NCBI RefSeq assembly: GCF_001440415.1
Contig: NZ_LLYA01000214.1
Location: 62,001-126,000 of the forward strand
DNA length: 64,000 bases
Source: Bradyrhizobium retamae
GTDB taxonomy: Bacteria > Pseudomonadota > Alphaproteobacteria > Rhizobiales > Xanthobacteraceae
Reading direction: 5' to 3'
This document shows, in pieces, positions 8,137 to 16,869 of this stretch (positions are counted from its first letter, which is position 1; the number at the start of each line of letters is the position of its first letter). The notes beneath the pieces are model-generated. The model was not told the DNA's origin, did no database searches, and was given only the letters and a program-made list of their open reading frames with translations. Made by a program: the position numbers and the translations under genes.

Positions 8137-8449
8137 TTTGGTCTCCCTTTGCCGCGCCGATTTTCACTGGCGTTCATCCTTGGAGCGGCGAAACTTGACG
8201 CCGTGAGCGAGATTGTCAACATGTTCCGATCGTATCCTGCTCTGCGCCGCGTGCCGCTACATCAGGCATGCGACGATGTGAGATAAGCAAGAAAAGATTT
8301 CGAGAGGGGATGCCCATGGCTAGATTTGTCCGGACTGCCGCCGACGCGGCCCCGGCTGCCGCACCTGGGCCGCCCGTCCTTCCGCCCAGACCTATTCCCT
8401 GATCGGCTCCCGCCAAACCCAACAAGCCTGCGCTCTTCCGAACCGAAAG
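8137..8449. other. Divergent intergenic region between the ThDP decarboxylase and hydroxyacid dehydrogenase genes
   Basis: 313 bases that should hold both divergent promoters. ATTGTCAACAT at about 8213-8223 resembles the half-symmetrical TTGT-ACAA sites bound by FCD-type GntR proteins, but the match is weak. A 28-codon open frame (8316-8402) with a GAGAGGGG ribosome-like site encodes an Ala/Pro-rich peptide; I list it separately at low confidence. Nothing else is recognised. Confidence 0.5.
8316..8402 (+). CDS. Possible 28-aa Ala/Pro-rich leader peptide
   Basis: An ATG at 8316 (another in frame at 8310) follows GAGAGGGG and runs to a TGA at 8400-8402. The product begins MARFVRTAADAAPAAAP and ends in PPRPIP. 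It lies 60 bases before the hydroxyacid dehydrogenase. It could be an upstream leader controlling that gene through its proline codons, or chance in GC-rich DNA. No family is recognised. Confidence 0.2.
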   Translation: MARFVRTAADAAPAAAPGPPVLPPRPIP

Positions 8450-8461
8450 TTGCCAAGGAAA

Positions 8462-9511
8462 ATGACCGTCAACAACAAGCGCGTGTTCTACGTCAAATAC
8501 CTCGCCCACGAGATCTATGTCGATATCATGAAAGCGCGTGCCGACGTGCGGCTCGACCGACTGGAGAATGACAGCCCGGATACGATCGCAGCGCCGATCG
8601 TGTCGGCGGCGCATGCCTACCAGGTCGGCGCGGCACGCGACGAGATCGCCAGGCATTTCCATGTCGATCAGGATCTGTTGCGGCGGGCGCCGAACCTCCT
8701 GATCGTGTCCTCGAATGGCGCGGGCTTCGATCCCGTCGACATCGATGCCTGCACGGCGGCCGGCGTGCTCGTCGTCAACCAGTCCGGCGGCAACGCCAAT
8801 TCGGTCGCCGAACATGCGCTGGGGATGATGCTGACGCTGTCCAAGCGCATCCTCGAATCCGACCGCGCGCTGCGCCGGCAGGCCAACGTCAATCGGAACG
8901 CGCTGATCGGCAACGAGGTGCAGGGCAAGACGGTCGGCATCGTCGGAATCGGCAATGTCGGCCGCCGTATCGCCGAGCTCTGCAACGGCCTCTTGCATAT
9001 GAAGGTGATCGCTTACGATCCCTATCTGACCGCCGAAGAAATCGCCGCCCGCGGCGGCGAAAAGGTCGAGCTTCACGATCTGATGCGCCGCTCGGATTTC
9101 GTCTCGATCTCCTGTCCCCTGACCAAGGAGAATCGCCGCATGATCGGCGCCCGCGAGTTCGCGCTGATGCAGCCGCACGCCTTCTTCATCACCACAGCGC
9201 GTGGTTTCATTCACGATGAGGAAGCGCTGTACGAGGCGTTGCGCGACAAAAGCATTGCGGGGGCCGGCCTCGACGTCTGGGACAAGGAGCCGCCGCCGCC
9301 GGAGCACCCGCTGCTGCAGTTCGACAATGTGCTGGCGAGCCCGCACACGGCCGGAGTGACCAAGGAAGCGCGCATCAATATGGGCCGGATCGCCGCCGAA
9401 CAGATTCTCGATGCGCTCGACGGCAGGCGGCCGCCGCGCATCGTCAATCCCGAGGTGTGGCCCGACTACGCCAAGCGCTTCGAACGGACGTTCGGGTTCG
9501 CGCCCAAATAG
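8462..9511 (+). CDS. D-isomer-specific 2-hydroxyacid dehydrogenase
   Basis: A protein of about 349 residues (353 if it starts at the ATG at 8450) from the D-2-hydroxyacid dehydrogenase family, which oxidises or reduces 2-hydroxy/2-oxo acids with NAD(P). The Rossmann motif is GKTVGIVGIGNVGRR. The catalytic triad regions are visible: the arginine of TTARGFIHDEEAL, the glutamate of DVWDKEPPPPEHP and the histidine of SPHTAGVT. It starts a two-gene + strand unit with the alpha/beta hydrolase 29 bases downstream and faces the ThDP decarboxylase operon. The shared region suggests joint work on a 2-oxo acid. The substrate is unknown. Confidence 0.88.
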   Translation: MTVNNKRVFYVKYLAHEIYVDIMKARADVRLDRLENDSPDTIAAPIVSAAHAYQVGAARDEIARHFHVDQDLLRRAPNLLIVSSNGAGFDPVDIDACTAAGVLVVNQSGGNANSVAEHALGMMLTLSKRILESDRALRRQANVNRNALIGNEVQGKTVGIVGIGNVGRRIAELCNGLLHMKVIAYDPYLTAEEIAARGGEKVELHDLMRRSDFVSISCPLTKENRRMIGAREFALMQPHAFFITTARGFIHDEEALYEALRDKSIAGAGLDVWDKEPPPPEHPLLQFDNVLASPHTAGVTKEARINMGRIAAEQILDALDGRRPPRIVNPEVWPDYAKRFERTFGFAPK

Positions 9512-9540
9512 GTCATCATCTCCGCGAGGGAAGATCCACG

Positions 9541-10410
9541 ATGGCCGAGCCGGCAGATCGCTTTTACGAGTCGCAGGGGCTGCGGTTGCATTATGTCGAC
9601 TGGGGCAACGTATCAGCGCCGCCCTTGATTCTGATTCACGGCGGGCTCGACCATTGCCGCAACTGGGATGCGATCGCGCGGGACCTGCAGGCGCATTTCC
9701 ATATCATGGCGCCGGACCTGCGCGGGCACGGCGATTCCGAATGGGCGAAGGGGAGCAGCTACAGCCTGGCTGACAACGTCTACGACCTCACCCGGCTGAT
9801 GCGCTTTGCGGGGCTGCAGGACGCGGCGTTTGTCGGCCACTCGATGGGCGGCATGGTCGCGTTGGCCTATGCCGGCACCTATCCGGAAAAGGTTTCGCGC
9901 CTCGTCGTGCTGGATGGCGCGTTCCTATCGGACTCGCAGCCTGCGCCGATCGCCGAGCAGATGTCGCGCTGGATCGACCAGCTCGATCGCATCTCGGAGC
10001 ATCAAGAGAGCACGTTCCGGACGATCGAGGAGGCGGCGAAGCGGTTGTCCACGCGCAACAAGCGGCTGACGCCGGCACTGGCGCAACATCTTGCTCGCCA
10101 CGGTGTTCGCCAGGGCTCCGACGGCCTCTATCGCTGGAAGTTCGATCATTATCAGCGGGCGAGGGCGCCATACCGGCTGTGGCCGGAGGACTACATCGCT
10201 CTGTGGTCGCGCATCACCTGTCCGACCCTGTTGATGTGGGGCGACGAAAGCTTTCTGCCCGATCCCGCGGACCTGCTCGCGCATTTCAAGAGTGCCGAAC
10301 TGCAGAAGATCGCGGGCGCCGGCCACTGGTTACACCATGACCGGCTCGATGTGGTTCTGGCATCGTTGCGACGGCTTCTTGATGTGCCGCAGCCGGCTCA
10401 AGCACGGTAA
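9541..10410 (+). CDS. Alpha/beta hydrolase
   Basis: 289 residues of the alpha/beta-hydrolase fold, probably a cytoplasmic esterase, lactonase or C-C hydrolase. The oxyanion region is LIHGGLDHCRNWD. The nucleophile elbow is GHSMGG with Ser101. The acid lies near LLMWGDESFLPDP and the catalytic histidine in AGAGHWLHHDR. The ATG at 9541 follows GAGGGAAG and starts just before the core; the frame is open upstream inside the previous gene. Operonic position after the hydroxyacid dehydrogenase suggests it opens or releases a precursor of that enzyme's substrate; this is inference. Confidence 0.88.
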   Translation: MAEPADRFYESQGLRLHYVDWGNVSAPPLILIHGGLDHCRNWDAIARDLQAHFHIMAPDLRGHGDSEWAKGSSYSLADNVYDLTRLMRFAGLQDAAFVGHSMGGMVALAYAGTYPEKVSRLVVLDGAFLSDSQPAPIAEQMSRWIDQLDRISEHQESTFRTIEEAAKRLSTRNKRLTPALAQHLARHGVRQGSDGLYRWKFDHYQRARAPYRLWPEDYIALWSRITCPTLLMWGDESFLPDPADLLAHFKSAELQKIAGAGHWLHHDRLDVVLASLRRLLDVPQPAQAR

Positions 10411-10800
10411 GATAGCGGAATCACCGGGCTCTGAGGTCAGGATCTGCGGAGAAAATTTCATCCGCCGACGGGTCGATCGCGGTAATAATTCCACTGCCGG
10501 GCGGCCTCCTGACGAAGCGGGCATTGCTATTTTCCCCGACATCTCGACTGGTTTGCCGCTTGGGACCATTTTCTCTGTGCGCCTTGCCCCCCGGCGCACA
10601 TGGAAGACGAAGAGATGCGACAAGTTCGTACATTGCTGAGTAGGGCGTCCTCCCGGATCGGCCGCCGACTTTCCCAGATCGTGGCCATTGCCGCCGCCAG
10701 CCTGCCGTCCGCCGGCGCTTGAGACGCAGGCGTCCTTCACTGCTCCGAAATCACGTCTAACTCTGTCAGCGCCTGATCGAGGCGCTGGACAAGCAGGTCC
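10411..10800. other. Intergenic region between convergent alpha/beta hydrolase and ghrA-like genes
   Basis: 390 bases without a clear gene. On the minus strand, directly after the ghrA-like stop, a 20-codon frame to a TGA at about 10738 reads as a leucine-rich helix (DLLVQRLDQALTELD) with normal codon use. It may be the tail of a lost gene. On the + strand a 40-codon frame (10600-10722) lacks a ribosome site and was not called. No clear terminator was seen. Confidence 0.45.
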
Positions 10801-11736
10801 TCAATAGCCCCGTTCACGGTCGATCGAGTGCGGCGGCCGGCGGCCGGCCCGTATCGCTTCCGCCGTCGCGCGAAACGTCGCGCCGATCGCTTCCACGCTC
10901 ACCTCGCAGGCATCGTGTGGCGTGACGACGATGCGAGGATGCCGCCAGAACGGATGGCTCGGCGCCAGCGGCTCGGTTGCGAAGACGTCGAGCGCAGCGC
11001 CGGCCAATTGCCCATCGTCCAGCGCGGCGAGCAGATCGGCCTCGACCAGATGTTCACCGCGGCCGACCTGGATCAGGTAGCCGCCGCGATACATTCGGGC
11101 GAATGTCGTGCGGTTGAGAATGCCTTTTGTCTCCGGCGTCAGTGGCAGCAGGTTCACGAGAACCTCGGTCTGGCCGAGCATGGCTTCGAGGCCCGCGGCG
11201 CCGTCGAAGCCGCGGATGCCCTGCGGAGTCGGCTTCGCAGTCCGGCTCCACGCCATGACAGGGAAGCCAAGCAAGGCAAGATCGGCGGCGACCCGGCGGC
11301 CGATTTCGCCAAATCCCAAAATGCCGACCGGCACGTCCTGCGCCCGGCGCTGGCCGAGGCGCTGCCAGCGCTCCTCGTGCTGCTGCGCCTGATAGGTTGC
11401 AAAGCGCCGCTGATGGCCGATCACATGCCAGGCAACAAAGCCCGACATCATCTGCGCCTGCGCCGGATCGACGACGCGGATCACGTCCACGTCGGGCCGC
11501 AGGCTGGGACACGCCAAAATGTTGTCGACGCCGGCGCCGATCGAGCAGACGGCCTGCAGGTTGGGGTAGCGCTCGAAGGCGTCGTCCGGCGGATGCCAGG
11601 CCACCGCCAGCCGCACGTCCGTTGCCGGACCGTCGTGGGGGTGGCTGACGATTTCGATGCGGTCAGCGGCGCGCATGAATTGCGGACCGAGATAGAAGCG
11701 GAGATCGAGGCTTTTGCTGACGAGAACACAACGCAT
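10801..11736 (-). CDS. ghrA: Glyoxylate/hydroxypyruvate reductase A-type dehydrogenase
   Basis: 311 residues, matching the GhrA branch of D-2-hydroxyacid dehydrogenases (E. coli GhrA is about 312). These reduce glyoxylate and hydroxypyruvate with NADPH. Motifs: CSIGAGVDNIL in the substrate domain, GILGFGEIGRRVAADL for the nucleotide, VGRGEHLVEADLLAAL with the catalytic arginine, DVFATEPL with the glutamate and TPHDACEVS with the histidine. It lies 31 bases after the ABC transporter ATPase gene and is probably the last gene of that long minus-strand operon. That ties the imported compound to a 2-oxo or 2-hydroxy acid. Confidence 0.88.
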   Translation of the reverse strand: MRCVLVSKSLDLRFYLGPQFMRAADRIEIVSHPHDGPATDVRLAVAWHPPDDAFERYPNLQAVCSIGAGVDNILACPSLRPDVDVIRVVDPAQAQMMSGFVAWHVIGHQRRFATYQAQQHEERWQRLGQRRAQDVPVGILGFGEIGRRVAADLALLGFPVMAWSRTAKPTPQGIRGFDGAAGLEAMLGQTEVLVNLLPLTPETKGILNRTTFARMYRGGYLIQVGRGEHLVEADLLAALDDGQLAGAALDVFATEPLAPSHPFWRHPRIVVTPHDACEVSVEAIGATFRATAEAIRAGRRPPHSIDRERGY

Positions 11737-11767
11737 CGTTCAAGCGGTCTTGTTCATGCTGCCTTGT

Positions 11768-13375
11768 TCATGCAGCCTTGGACGACGACGTTTGCCCGGG
11801 TACCGCGGAAAGCAGCTCGCGCGTGTAGGCGTGCTCGGGGGCCGCGAACAGGAGCGATGCGGATTTGAGCTCGACGATCGCGCCTTGCTGCATCACGGCG
11901 ATGCGGTCGCAAATCTGCGCGGCCACGCGCAGATCGTGCGTAATGAACAGCATCGACAGACCAAGGCGGGCCTTCAGATCCTCCAAAAGGTCCAGGACCT
12001 GCGCTTGCACGGATACGTCGAGCGCGGAGACGGCTTCGTCGGCGACCAGGATTTCCGGTTCGAGCGCGAGCGCCCGGGCGATTCCGATGCGCTGGCGTTG
12101 CCCGCCGGAGAATTCGTGCGGAAAGCGTTCCATGGCGCTCGCATTGAGGCCGACGAGGCTGAGCAATTCACCGGCACGTTTTCGCGCTGCCGCCGGATCG
12201 ATGCCATGTGCAATCGGCCCGTCGGTGATGATGTTGCCGACTTTGCGGCGCGGATTGAGCGAAGCGAACGGATCCTGAAATACCATCTGGATGCGGCGGC
12301 GCTGCTCCCGCAGCGCCTTGCCGCCGATGCGGGTGAGGTCGACGTCGCCAATACGCACAGTGCCGGCGTCCGGCTCGATCAGGCGCATCACGAGCCGCGC
12401 GACGGACGATTTTCCCGAACCGGATTCGCCGACCAGCCCAAGCGTCTCGCCGCGAAAAATGTCGAAGCTGACGTCCTTGGCCGCTTGTACGCGGCGCTCG
12501 CTGCGGAACCAGCCGCCGCCGCTGACGTAAGTCTTGCCGAGTCCGATCACTTCCACCGCCTTATTGCGATCGGGCAGAGGCGTCCGCTGCGGCGGCTGCA
12601 GGGTTGGAACGGCGGCGAGCAATGCGCGGGTATAGGGATGTTGCGCGCGCAACAGCACGTCGTCGGCGGTGCCTTGCTCGACCACCTTGCCGTGTTGAAG
12701 CACGACGACGCGATCGGCAATCTCGGCGACGACGCCAAAATCATGGGTGATGAACATGACGGCCATGTTGCGGCGGCGCTGCAGGTCGCGGATCAATTTG
12801 AGGATCTGCGCCTGTGTCGTGACATCAAGCGCCGTCGTCGGCTCGTCGGCCACCAGCACGGCGGGTTCGAGCGCCAGCGCCATCGCGATCATGGCGCGCT
12901 GGCGCTGGCCGCCGGACAGTTGATGGGGATAGGCGCGCACCGCGCGCTCGGGATCGGGCAGGCCGACTTCGCGGATCAAGGCGAGGGCTTTCTGCTGCCG
13001 CTCCCTCGGCGTCAACAGGCCGTGCGCCTCGAACATCTCGGCGATCTGCTCGCCGATGCGCATCAATGGATTGAGCGCCGTCATCGGCTCCTGGAACACC
13101 ATCGCGATGCCGCGGCCGCGGAATGCCAGCCATTCCGCCGGGCTGAGCGACAAGAGGTTCTTTCCCTCGAACAGAATCTCTCCGGATTCTGCCGTCACCG
13201 TATCCGGCAGCAGCCCCATCAGCGCGTGGGCGCACATCGATTTGCCGGAGCCGGATTCACCGACCACGCAGAGGATTTTTCCGGCGGTCAGATCGAACGA
13301 AACGTCGTCCACGGCGTGGGCACGGTCACCGCCCGGCGGCAGCGCAAGCTTCAAGTTCTTGACGACGACGGTCAT
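11768..13375 (-). CDS. Dipeptide-type ABC transporter ATP-binding protein with two fused ATPase domains
   Basis: 535 residues with two complete nucleotide-binding domains, the equivalent of DppD and DppF in one chain. Each half has Walker A GESGSGKS, a signature (LSGGQRQR, then FSGGQRQR) and a Walker B followed by DEP/DEA. The oligopeptide-specific C-terminal extension of the first half (YTRALLAAVPTL) is present and is repeated at the end of the second half. The ATG at 13375 was chosen because it begins TVVVKNLKLALPPGG just after the permease stop at 13378. It energises the two permeases upstream. Fused DppDF proteins are common in Rhizobiales. Confidence 0.93.
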   Translation of the reverse strand: MTVVVKNLKLALPPGGDRAHAVDDVSFDLTAGKILCVVGESGSGKSMCAHALMGLLPDTVTAESGEILFEGKNLLSLSPAEWLAFRGRGIAMVFQEPMTALNPLMRIGEQIAEMFEAHGLLTPRERQQKALALIREVGLPDPERAVRAYPHQLSGGQRQRAMIAMALALEPAVLVADEPTTALDVTTQAQILKLIRDLQRRRNMAVMFITHDFGVVAEIADRVVVLQHGKVVEQGTADDVLLRAQHPYTRALLAAVPTLQPPQRTPLPDRNKAVEVIGLGKTYVSGGGWFRSERRVQAAKDVSFDIFRGETLGLVGESGSGKSSVARLVMRLIEPDAGTVRIGDVDLTRIGGKALREQRRRIQMVFQDPFASLNPRRKVGNIITDGPIAHGIDPAAARKRAGELLSLVGLNASAMERFPHEFSGGQRQRIGIARALALEPEILVADEAVSALDVSVQAQVLDLLEDLKARLGLSMLFITHDLRVAAQICDRIAVMQQGAIVELKSASLLFAAPEHAYTRELLSAVPGQTSSSKAA

Positions 13376-13377
13376 GC

Positions 13378-14217
13378 TCAGCGCCCTCCCTTGGCAAGGC
13401 GAGGGTTGAGCGCGTCGTTGAGGCCTTCGCCGATCAGGTTCAGCGCCAGCACCGAAACCAGAATGGCGATGCCGGGGAATACCGTGATCCACCAGGCCTG
13501 ACGGATCACGGTGCGGCCGGCGCCGACCATGTAGCCCCACGACATCAGGTTGGGGTCGCCGAGGCCGAGGAAGGAGAGCGAGGACTCCAGCAGAATCGCG
13601 GTCGCGACCATCAGGGAAGCCAGCACGATGACGGGCGACAGCGCGTTGGGCAGGATCTCGCGCCAGATGATCCACCAATTGGTCTGGCCGGTCACGACCG
13701 CCGCCTGGACGTATTCGCGCGTGCGCAACGACAGCACCTCGCCGCGCACCAGCCGTGCCACCGGCGGCCAGCTCACGATGGCAATGGCGGCCACGATCGA
13801 GACGATGGACGGTTGCATGATTGCGACGAGCACGATCGCCAGCGCAAAGCTCGGAACGGTCTGGAAAAATTCGGTGAACCGCATCAGGGCATCGTCGATC
13901 TTGCCGCCGAAATACCCGGCCACCGCGCCGAGCGGAATGCCGACCGCGAGCGAGGCCAGCGTCGAGATCAGTCCGACCAGCAGCGAGACGCGCGCGCCAT
14001 AGATGATACCTGCCATGACGTCGCGGCCGAGCGCATCAGTCCCGAGCGGAAAGTTGGCCAGCGTGAACGGCGGCAGGAACGGCCGCTGCACCATGCGCCA
14101 CGGCGAGGTCGGAAACAGCAGCGGGCCAATCAGAGCGACAGTCACCGCAACGATGAGGATCGTGATGCCGATCATGCCGCCGGGATTGCGCAACAGCATT
14201 CGCGAAACCTGTTTCAT
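13378..14217 (-). CDS. Peptide-type ABC transporter permease (DppC-like)
   Basis: A 279-residue membrane protein with about six hydrophobic segments. The LGTDALGRDVMAGIIYGARVSLLVG motif is diagnostic of DppC/OppC permeases, and the EAA loop toward the ATPase is in the second half near LVRGEVLSLRTREYVQAA. The family's N-terminal membrane anchor is present. Its start overlaps the stop of the partner permease (14214-14217), so the two are translationally coupled. It forms the channel together with the DppB-like gene. Confidence 0.93.
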   Translation of the reverse strand: MKQVSRMLLRNPGGMIGITILIVAVTVALIGPLLFPTSPWRMVQRPFLPPFTLANFPLGTDALGRDVMAGIIYGARVSLLVGLISTLASLAVGIPLGAVAGYFGGKIDDALMRFTEFFQTVPSFALAIVLVAIMQPSIVSIVAAIAIVSWPPVARLVRGEVLSLRTREYVQAAVVTGQTNWWIIWREILPNALSPVIVLASLMVATAILLESSLSFLGLGDPNLMSWGYMVGAGRTVIRQAWWITVFPGIAILVSVLALNLIGEGLNDALNPRLAKGGR

Positions 14218-15185
14218 GCGGCGAACTCGATACGGGGATCGACGGAACGATAGACGAGGTCCGTGATCAGGTTGAAGGCCAGCACCATGGCCGAGCAGAC
14301 GACGAAGACGCCGAGCAACAGATTGTAATCGCGCTGCAGCAGCGCCTCGTACATCAGACGGCCGATGCCGGGCCAGGCGAACACGGTTTCGGTCAGCACC
14401 GCGCCGCCGACCAGCGTGCCGGCCTGCAGGCCTGCGAGCGTGACCACCGGCAACAGCGCATTGCGCAGCACGTGACGGCGCTGGATCACGGCATCCGACA
14501 GTCCCTTGGCGCGCGCGGTCTTGACGAAGTCGAGCCGGCTAACCTCCAGCATCGATGCGCGCGTCATGCGGGCGTAGGTCGCCATGAAGAACAGCCCGAT
14601 CGTCGTCGCCGGCAGGATCAGATGGGCGGCGACGTCGAGGACATGCGCAAGGCCGGTGTAGCCTGCGCCGACCGTTTCGTAACCAAAACTCGGCAGCCAA
14701 TCCATCGTGACCGAAAACAACAGAATCGCCATCAACGCGACCCAGAACAGCGGCGTGGCGTAGAAGATCAGCGCCGCAATCGTAATCACGGTGTCGGCCC
14801 AGGTGCCGGCAAAGCGCGCCGCCAATGCGCCGAACAGGATGCCGAACGCGAGCGAGATCGCAAACGCGGTGCCCGTCAGCAACAGCGTCGCCGGCAGCCG
14901 ATCGAGGATCAGCTTCGAGACCGGCATCTGCTGGCGAAACGAAAATCCGAGATCGAGGCTGAGGATGCCTTTGACATAGAGAAACAGTTGCACCGGCAGC
15001 GGCTGGTCGAGGCCGAACTTCTCGCGGAGCTGGGCGATGAAGAGCTGGTCGCCCGCTCCGGCTTCGCCCGCCATCACCACCGCCGGATCGCCCGGCGCCA
15101 TCCGGATCAGGAAGAAGTTCATGACGACAAGCGCGAGAAGAACGACGATAGCTTTCGCGATCCGCTGGGCGATGAAGGAGATCAT
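14214..15185 (-). CDS. Peptide-type ABC transporter permease (DppB-like)
   Basis: 323 residues from the ATG at 15185, which begins MISFIAQRIAKAIVVLLALVV as usual for DppB; an in-frame ATG at 15242 would only add a polar leader that overlaps a hairpin. The N-terminal FFLIRMAPGDPAVVMAG is the family motif, followed by FGLDQPLPVQ, then the membrane domain with the EAA loop near MLEVSRLDFVKTARAKGL. It pairs with the DppC-like permease by a 4-base overlap. It is separated from the binding-protein gene by a stem-loop. Confidence 0.93.
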   Translation of the reverse strand: MISFIAQRIAKAIVVLLALVVMNFFLIRMAPGDPAVVMAGEAGAGDQLFIAQLREKFGLDQPLPVQLFLYVKGILSLDLGFSFRQQMPVSKLILDRLPATLLLTGTAFAISLAFGILFGALAARFAGTWADTVITIAALIFYATPLFWVALMAILLFSVTMDWLPSFGYETVGAGYTGLAHVLDVAAHLILPATTIGLFFMATYARMTRASMLEVSRLDFVKTARAKGLSDAVIQRRHVLRNALLPVVTLAGLQAGTLVGGAVLTETVFAWPGIGRLMYEALLQRDYNLLLGVFVVCSAMVLAFNLITDLVYRSVDPRIEFAA

Positions 15186-15221
15186 GGGCTGTCGGCTGCG
15201 TTGGAGACGCGGTGTTCGAGC

Positions 15222-15240
15222 GTCAGGATTGAATCCTGAC
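15222..15240 (-). promoter_or_regulatory. Intercistronic stem-loop after the binding-protein gene
   Basis: GTCAGGAT and ATCCTGAC form a perfect 8-bp stem with a 3-base loop between the solute-binding-protein gene and the first permease gene. No T-run follows. Such loops often protect the upstream message so that more binding protein than permease is made. Confidence 0.6.
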
Positions 15241-15257
15241 ACCCGACGAGGCGGCGA

Positions 15258-16811
15258 TTACTTCTCGATCCAGGCGTCGCGGAAACCATCGTTGACGCCG
15301 ATGCCGGTCGTGATCAGGTTCTTGACGCTGCAGCGGGTGATGGTCGGGAATTGCAGCTCGAGCATCCAAGCCACCGGCACGTCCTCGACGAGGATCTTCT
15401 GCGCCTTGGCATAGATCTCTTCACGCGCCGCATCGGGGAAGGCGACCGCGCCATCGGCGAACAGCCTGTCGATCTCGGGGTTCGAATAGCCTTCGACATT
15501 GTTGAACGGCGAGCCCTTGGCGATCTGGCTCGAGACATAGTTGCGGCCGACGCCGAGTGCGGGATCGCCGTACTGGTAGAGATAGGTGAACGCGATGTCG
15601 TAGTCCCACTCGCTGACTTTCTGGTTCCAGCCGGGAACGTCGGTCGCGACCATCTCGACGTTGATCCCGACGTCCTGCAGGTTCTGGCGGACCATCTCGG
15701 CCCAGCGCTGCCACGTCTCGCCGTAGGGCAGCGGCAGCATGCGAACCTTCTCGCCCTTATAGCCGGCTTCCTTGAGCAGGGTCTTCGCCTTGGCGGGCTC
15801 GTAGTCGTATTTCGGTACCGCGCTGGTGTAGTACTTGATCGCCGAGCCCGACGGACCGGTCGCGATCTTGCCGAGGCCGTTCCAGACCACGTCCTTGGCC
15901 ATGTTGCGATCGATTGCAAACATCAGCGCCTGGCGAAATTTCTTGTTCGCCGTGGGACCTGAGCGGTTGTTGAGCCAGAGCCAGGAATGCGGGCTGAAGA
16001 ATTCCCAGCCCGCGCCGGTGACGCAGGTGTTTTTCAGTTTGCTCAAGCGCGGCACGTCGAAGTTTTCGACTGAGCCGCCGGGCAGCACGTCGACCTTGCC
16101 GGTCTCGTAAGCGACCGAACGCGCGGCGGCGTCCGGAATCACGTGCCAATAGATCTCGTCGATGTTGGGCTTGCCCTTGACGTGGTAGCTCGGATTCTTG
16201 ACGAGGCGGATGAACGAGCCCTTCTGCCATTCGCTAAACATGAAGGGGCCGGTGCCGATAGGCGTGTTGTTGGCCGGGTTGGTCTTGAAATCGGTGCCTT
16301 CATAGAGGTGCTTCGGGATCATCGGCAGCGAGCCGACTTCGAAGATGCCGATGAACGGGCCGAACGGCTGCTTCAGCGTGAAGACGACGGTGGATTGGTC
16401 CGGCGCTTCCACTTTTTCGAGCTGCGCAAGATTGCCGCGTGCGCGCGCGTGCGTCTGCTTCAGGAACTCGATCGAGAACAGCACGTCGGCCGCGGTGAAC
16501 GGCTTGCCGTCATGCCAGGTCACGCCTTTCACGAGCTTGAAAGTGTAGACTTTGCCGTCCTCGCTGACCGACCAGCTTTCGGCGAGGCCGGGCAGGGGAT
16601 CGAGCTTGGGGCTGTAGCGCAGCAGGCCTTCATAGATGTTGCCGGCCACCATCTGCGTCGGGCCGTTCTGCACCAGACCCATCATCAGGCTTGGCGGCTC
16701 AGGCTGGATCACGGCATTGATCACGCCGCCTGGTTTCGGCCCCTCGGCCACCGCCGCGGTGCTCAGCATGCACATCGCAGCAAAGCTCACCAAAATCTTA
16801 CGCTTCGACAT
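15258..16811 (-). CDS. Peptide/nickel-type ABC transporter substrate-binding protein (SBP_bac_5)
   Basis: 517 residues; a periplasmic binding protein of the DppA/OppA class. The signal peptide is MSKRKILVSFAAMCMLSTAAVA. Family landmarks are the N-terminal LRYSPKLDPLPGLAESWSVSEDGKV, then VTWHDGKPFTAADVLFSIEFLK, and later FRQALMFAIDRNMAKDVV. It is the first gene of the importer operon and feeds the two permeases and the fused ATPase. The ligand is unknown: members bind peptides, glutathione, opines, sugars or metal chelates. The neighbouring reductase, aldolase-like protein and amidohydrolase hint at an amide-linked or hydroxy-acid compound; this is inference. Confidence 0.93.
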   Translation of the reverse strand: MSKRKILVSFAAMCMLSTAAVAEGPKPGGVINAVIQPEPPSLMMGLVQNGPTQMVAGNIYEGLLRYSPKLDPLPGLAESWSVSEDGKVYTFKLVKGVTWHDGKPFTAADVLFSIEFLKQTHARARGNLAQLEKVEAPDQSTVVFTLKQPFGPFIGIFEVGSLPMIPKHLYEGTDFKTNPANNTPIGTGPFMFSEWQKGSFIRLVKNPSYHVKGKPNIDEIYWHVIPDAAARSVAYETGKVDVLPGGSVENFDVPRLSKLKNTCVTGAGWEFFSPHSWLWLNNRSGPTANKKFRQALMFAIDRNMAKDVVWNGLGKIATGPSGSAIKYYTSAVPKYDYEPAKAKTLLKEAGYKGEKVRMLPLPYGETWQRWAEMVRQNLQDVGINVEMVATDVPGWNQKVSEWDYDIAFTYLYQYGDPALGVGRNYVSSQIAKGSPFNNVEGYSNPEIDRLFADGAVAFPDAAREEIYAKAQKILVEDVPVAWMLELQFPTITRCSVKNLITTGIGVNDGFRDAWIEK

Positions 16812-16869
16812 CGCATACCTCGTTCAAGAAAGGGTTCTTGGCGCTCTCACTTCGGCGAGGGCGGGTCTG

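Noticed and set aside
10600..10722. 40-codon frame in the gap before the ghrA-like gene
   Set aside because: No ribosome site or promoter and no recognisable sequence; mentioned only within the intergenic entry.
11714..13501. 595-codon open frame antisense to the ABC ATPase gene
   Set aside because: Same shadow effect; low-complexity Arg/Asp/His composition and no recognisable domain.
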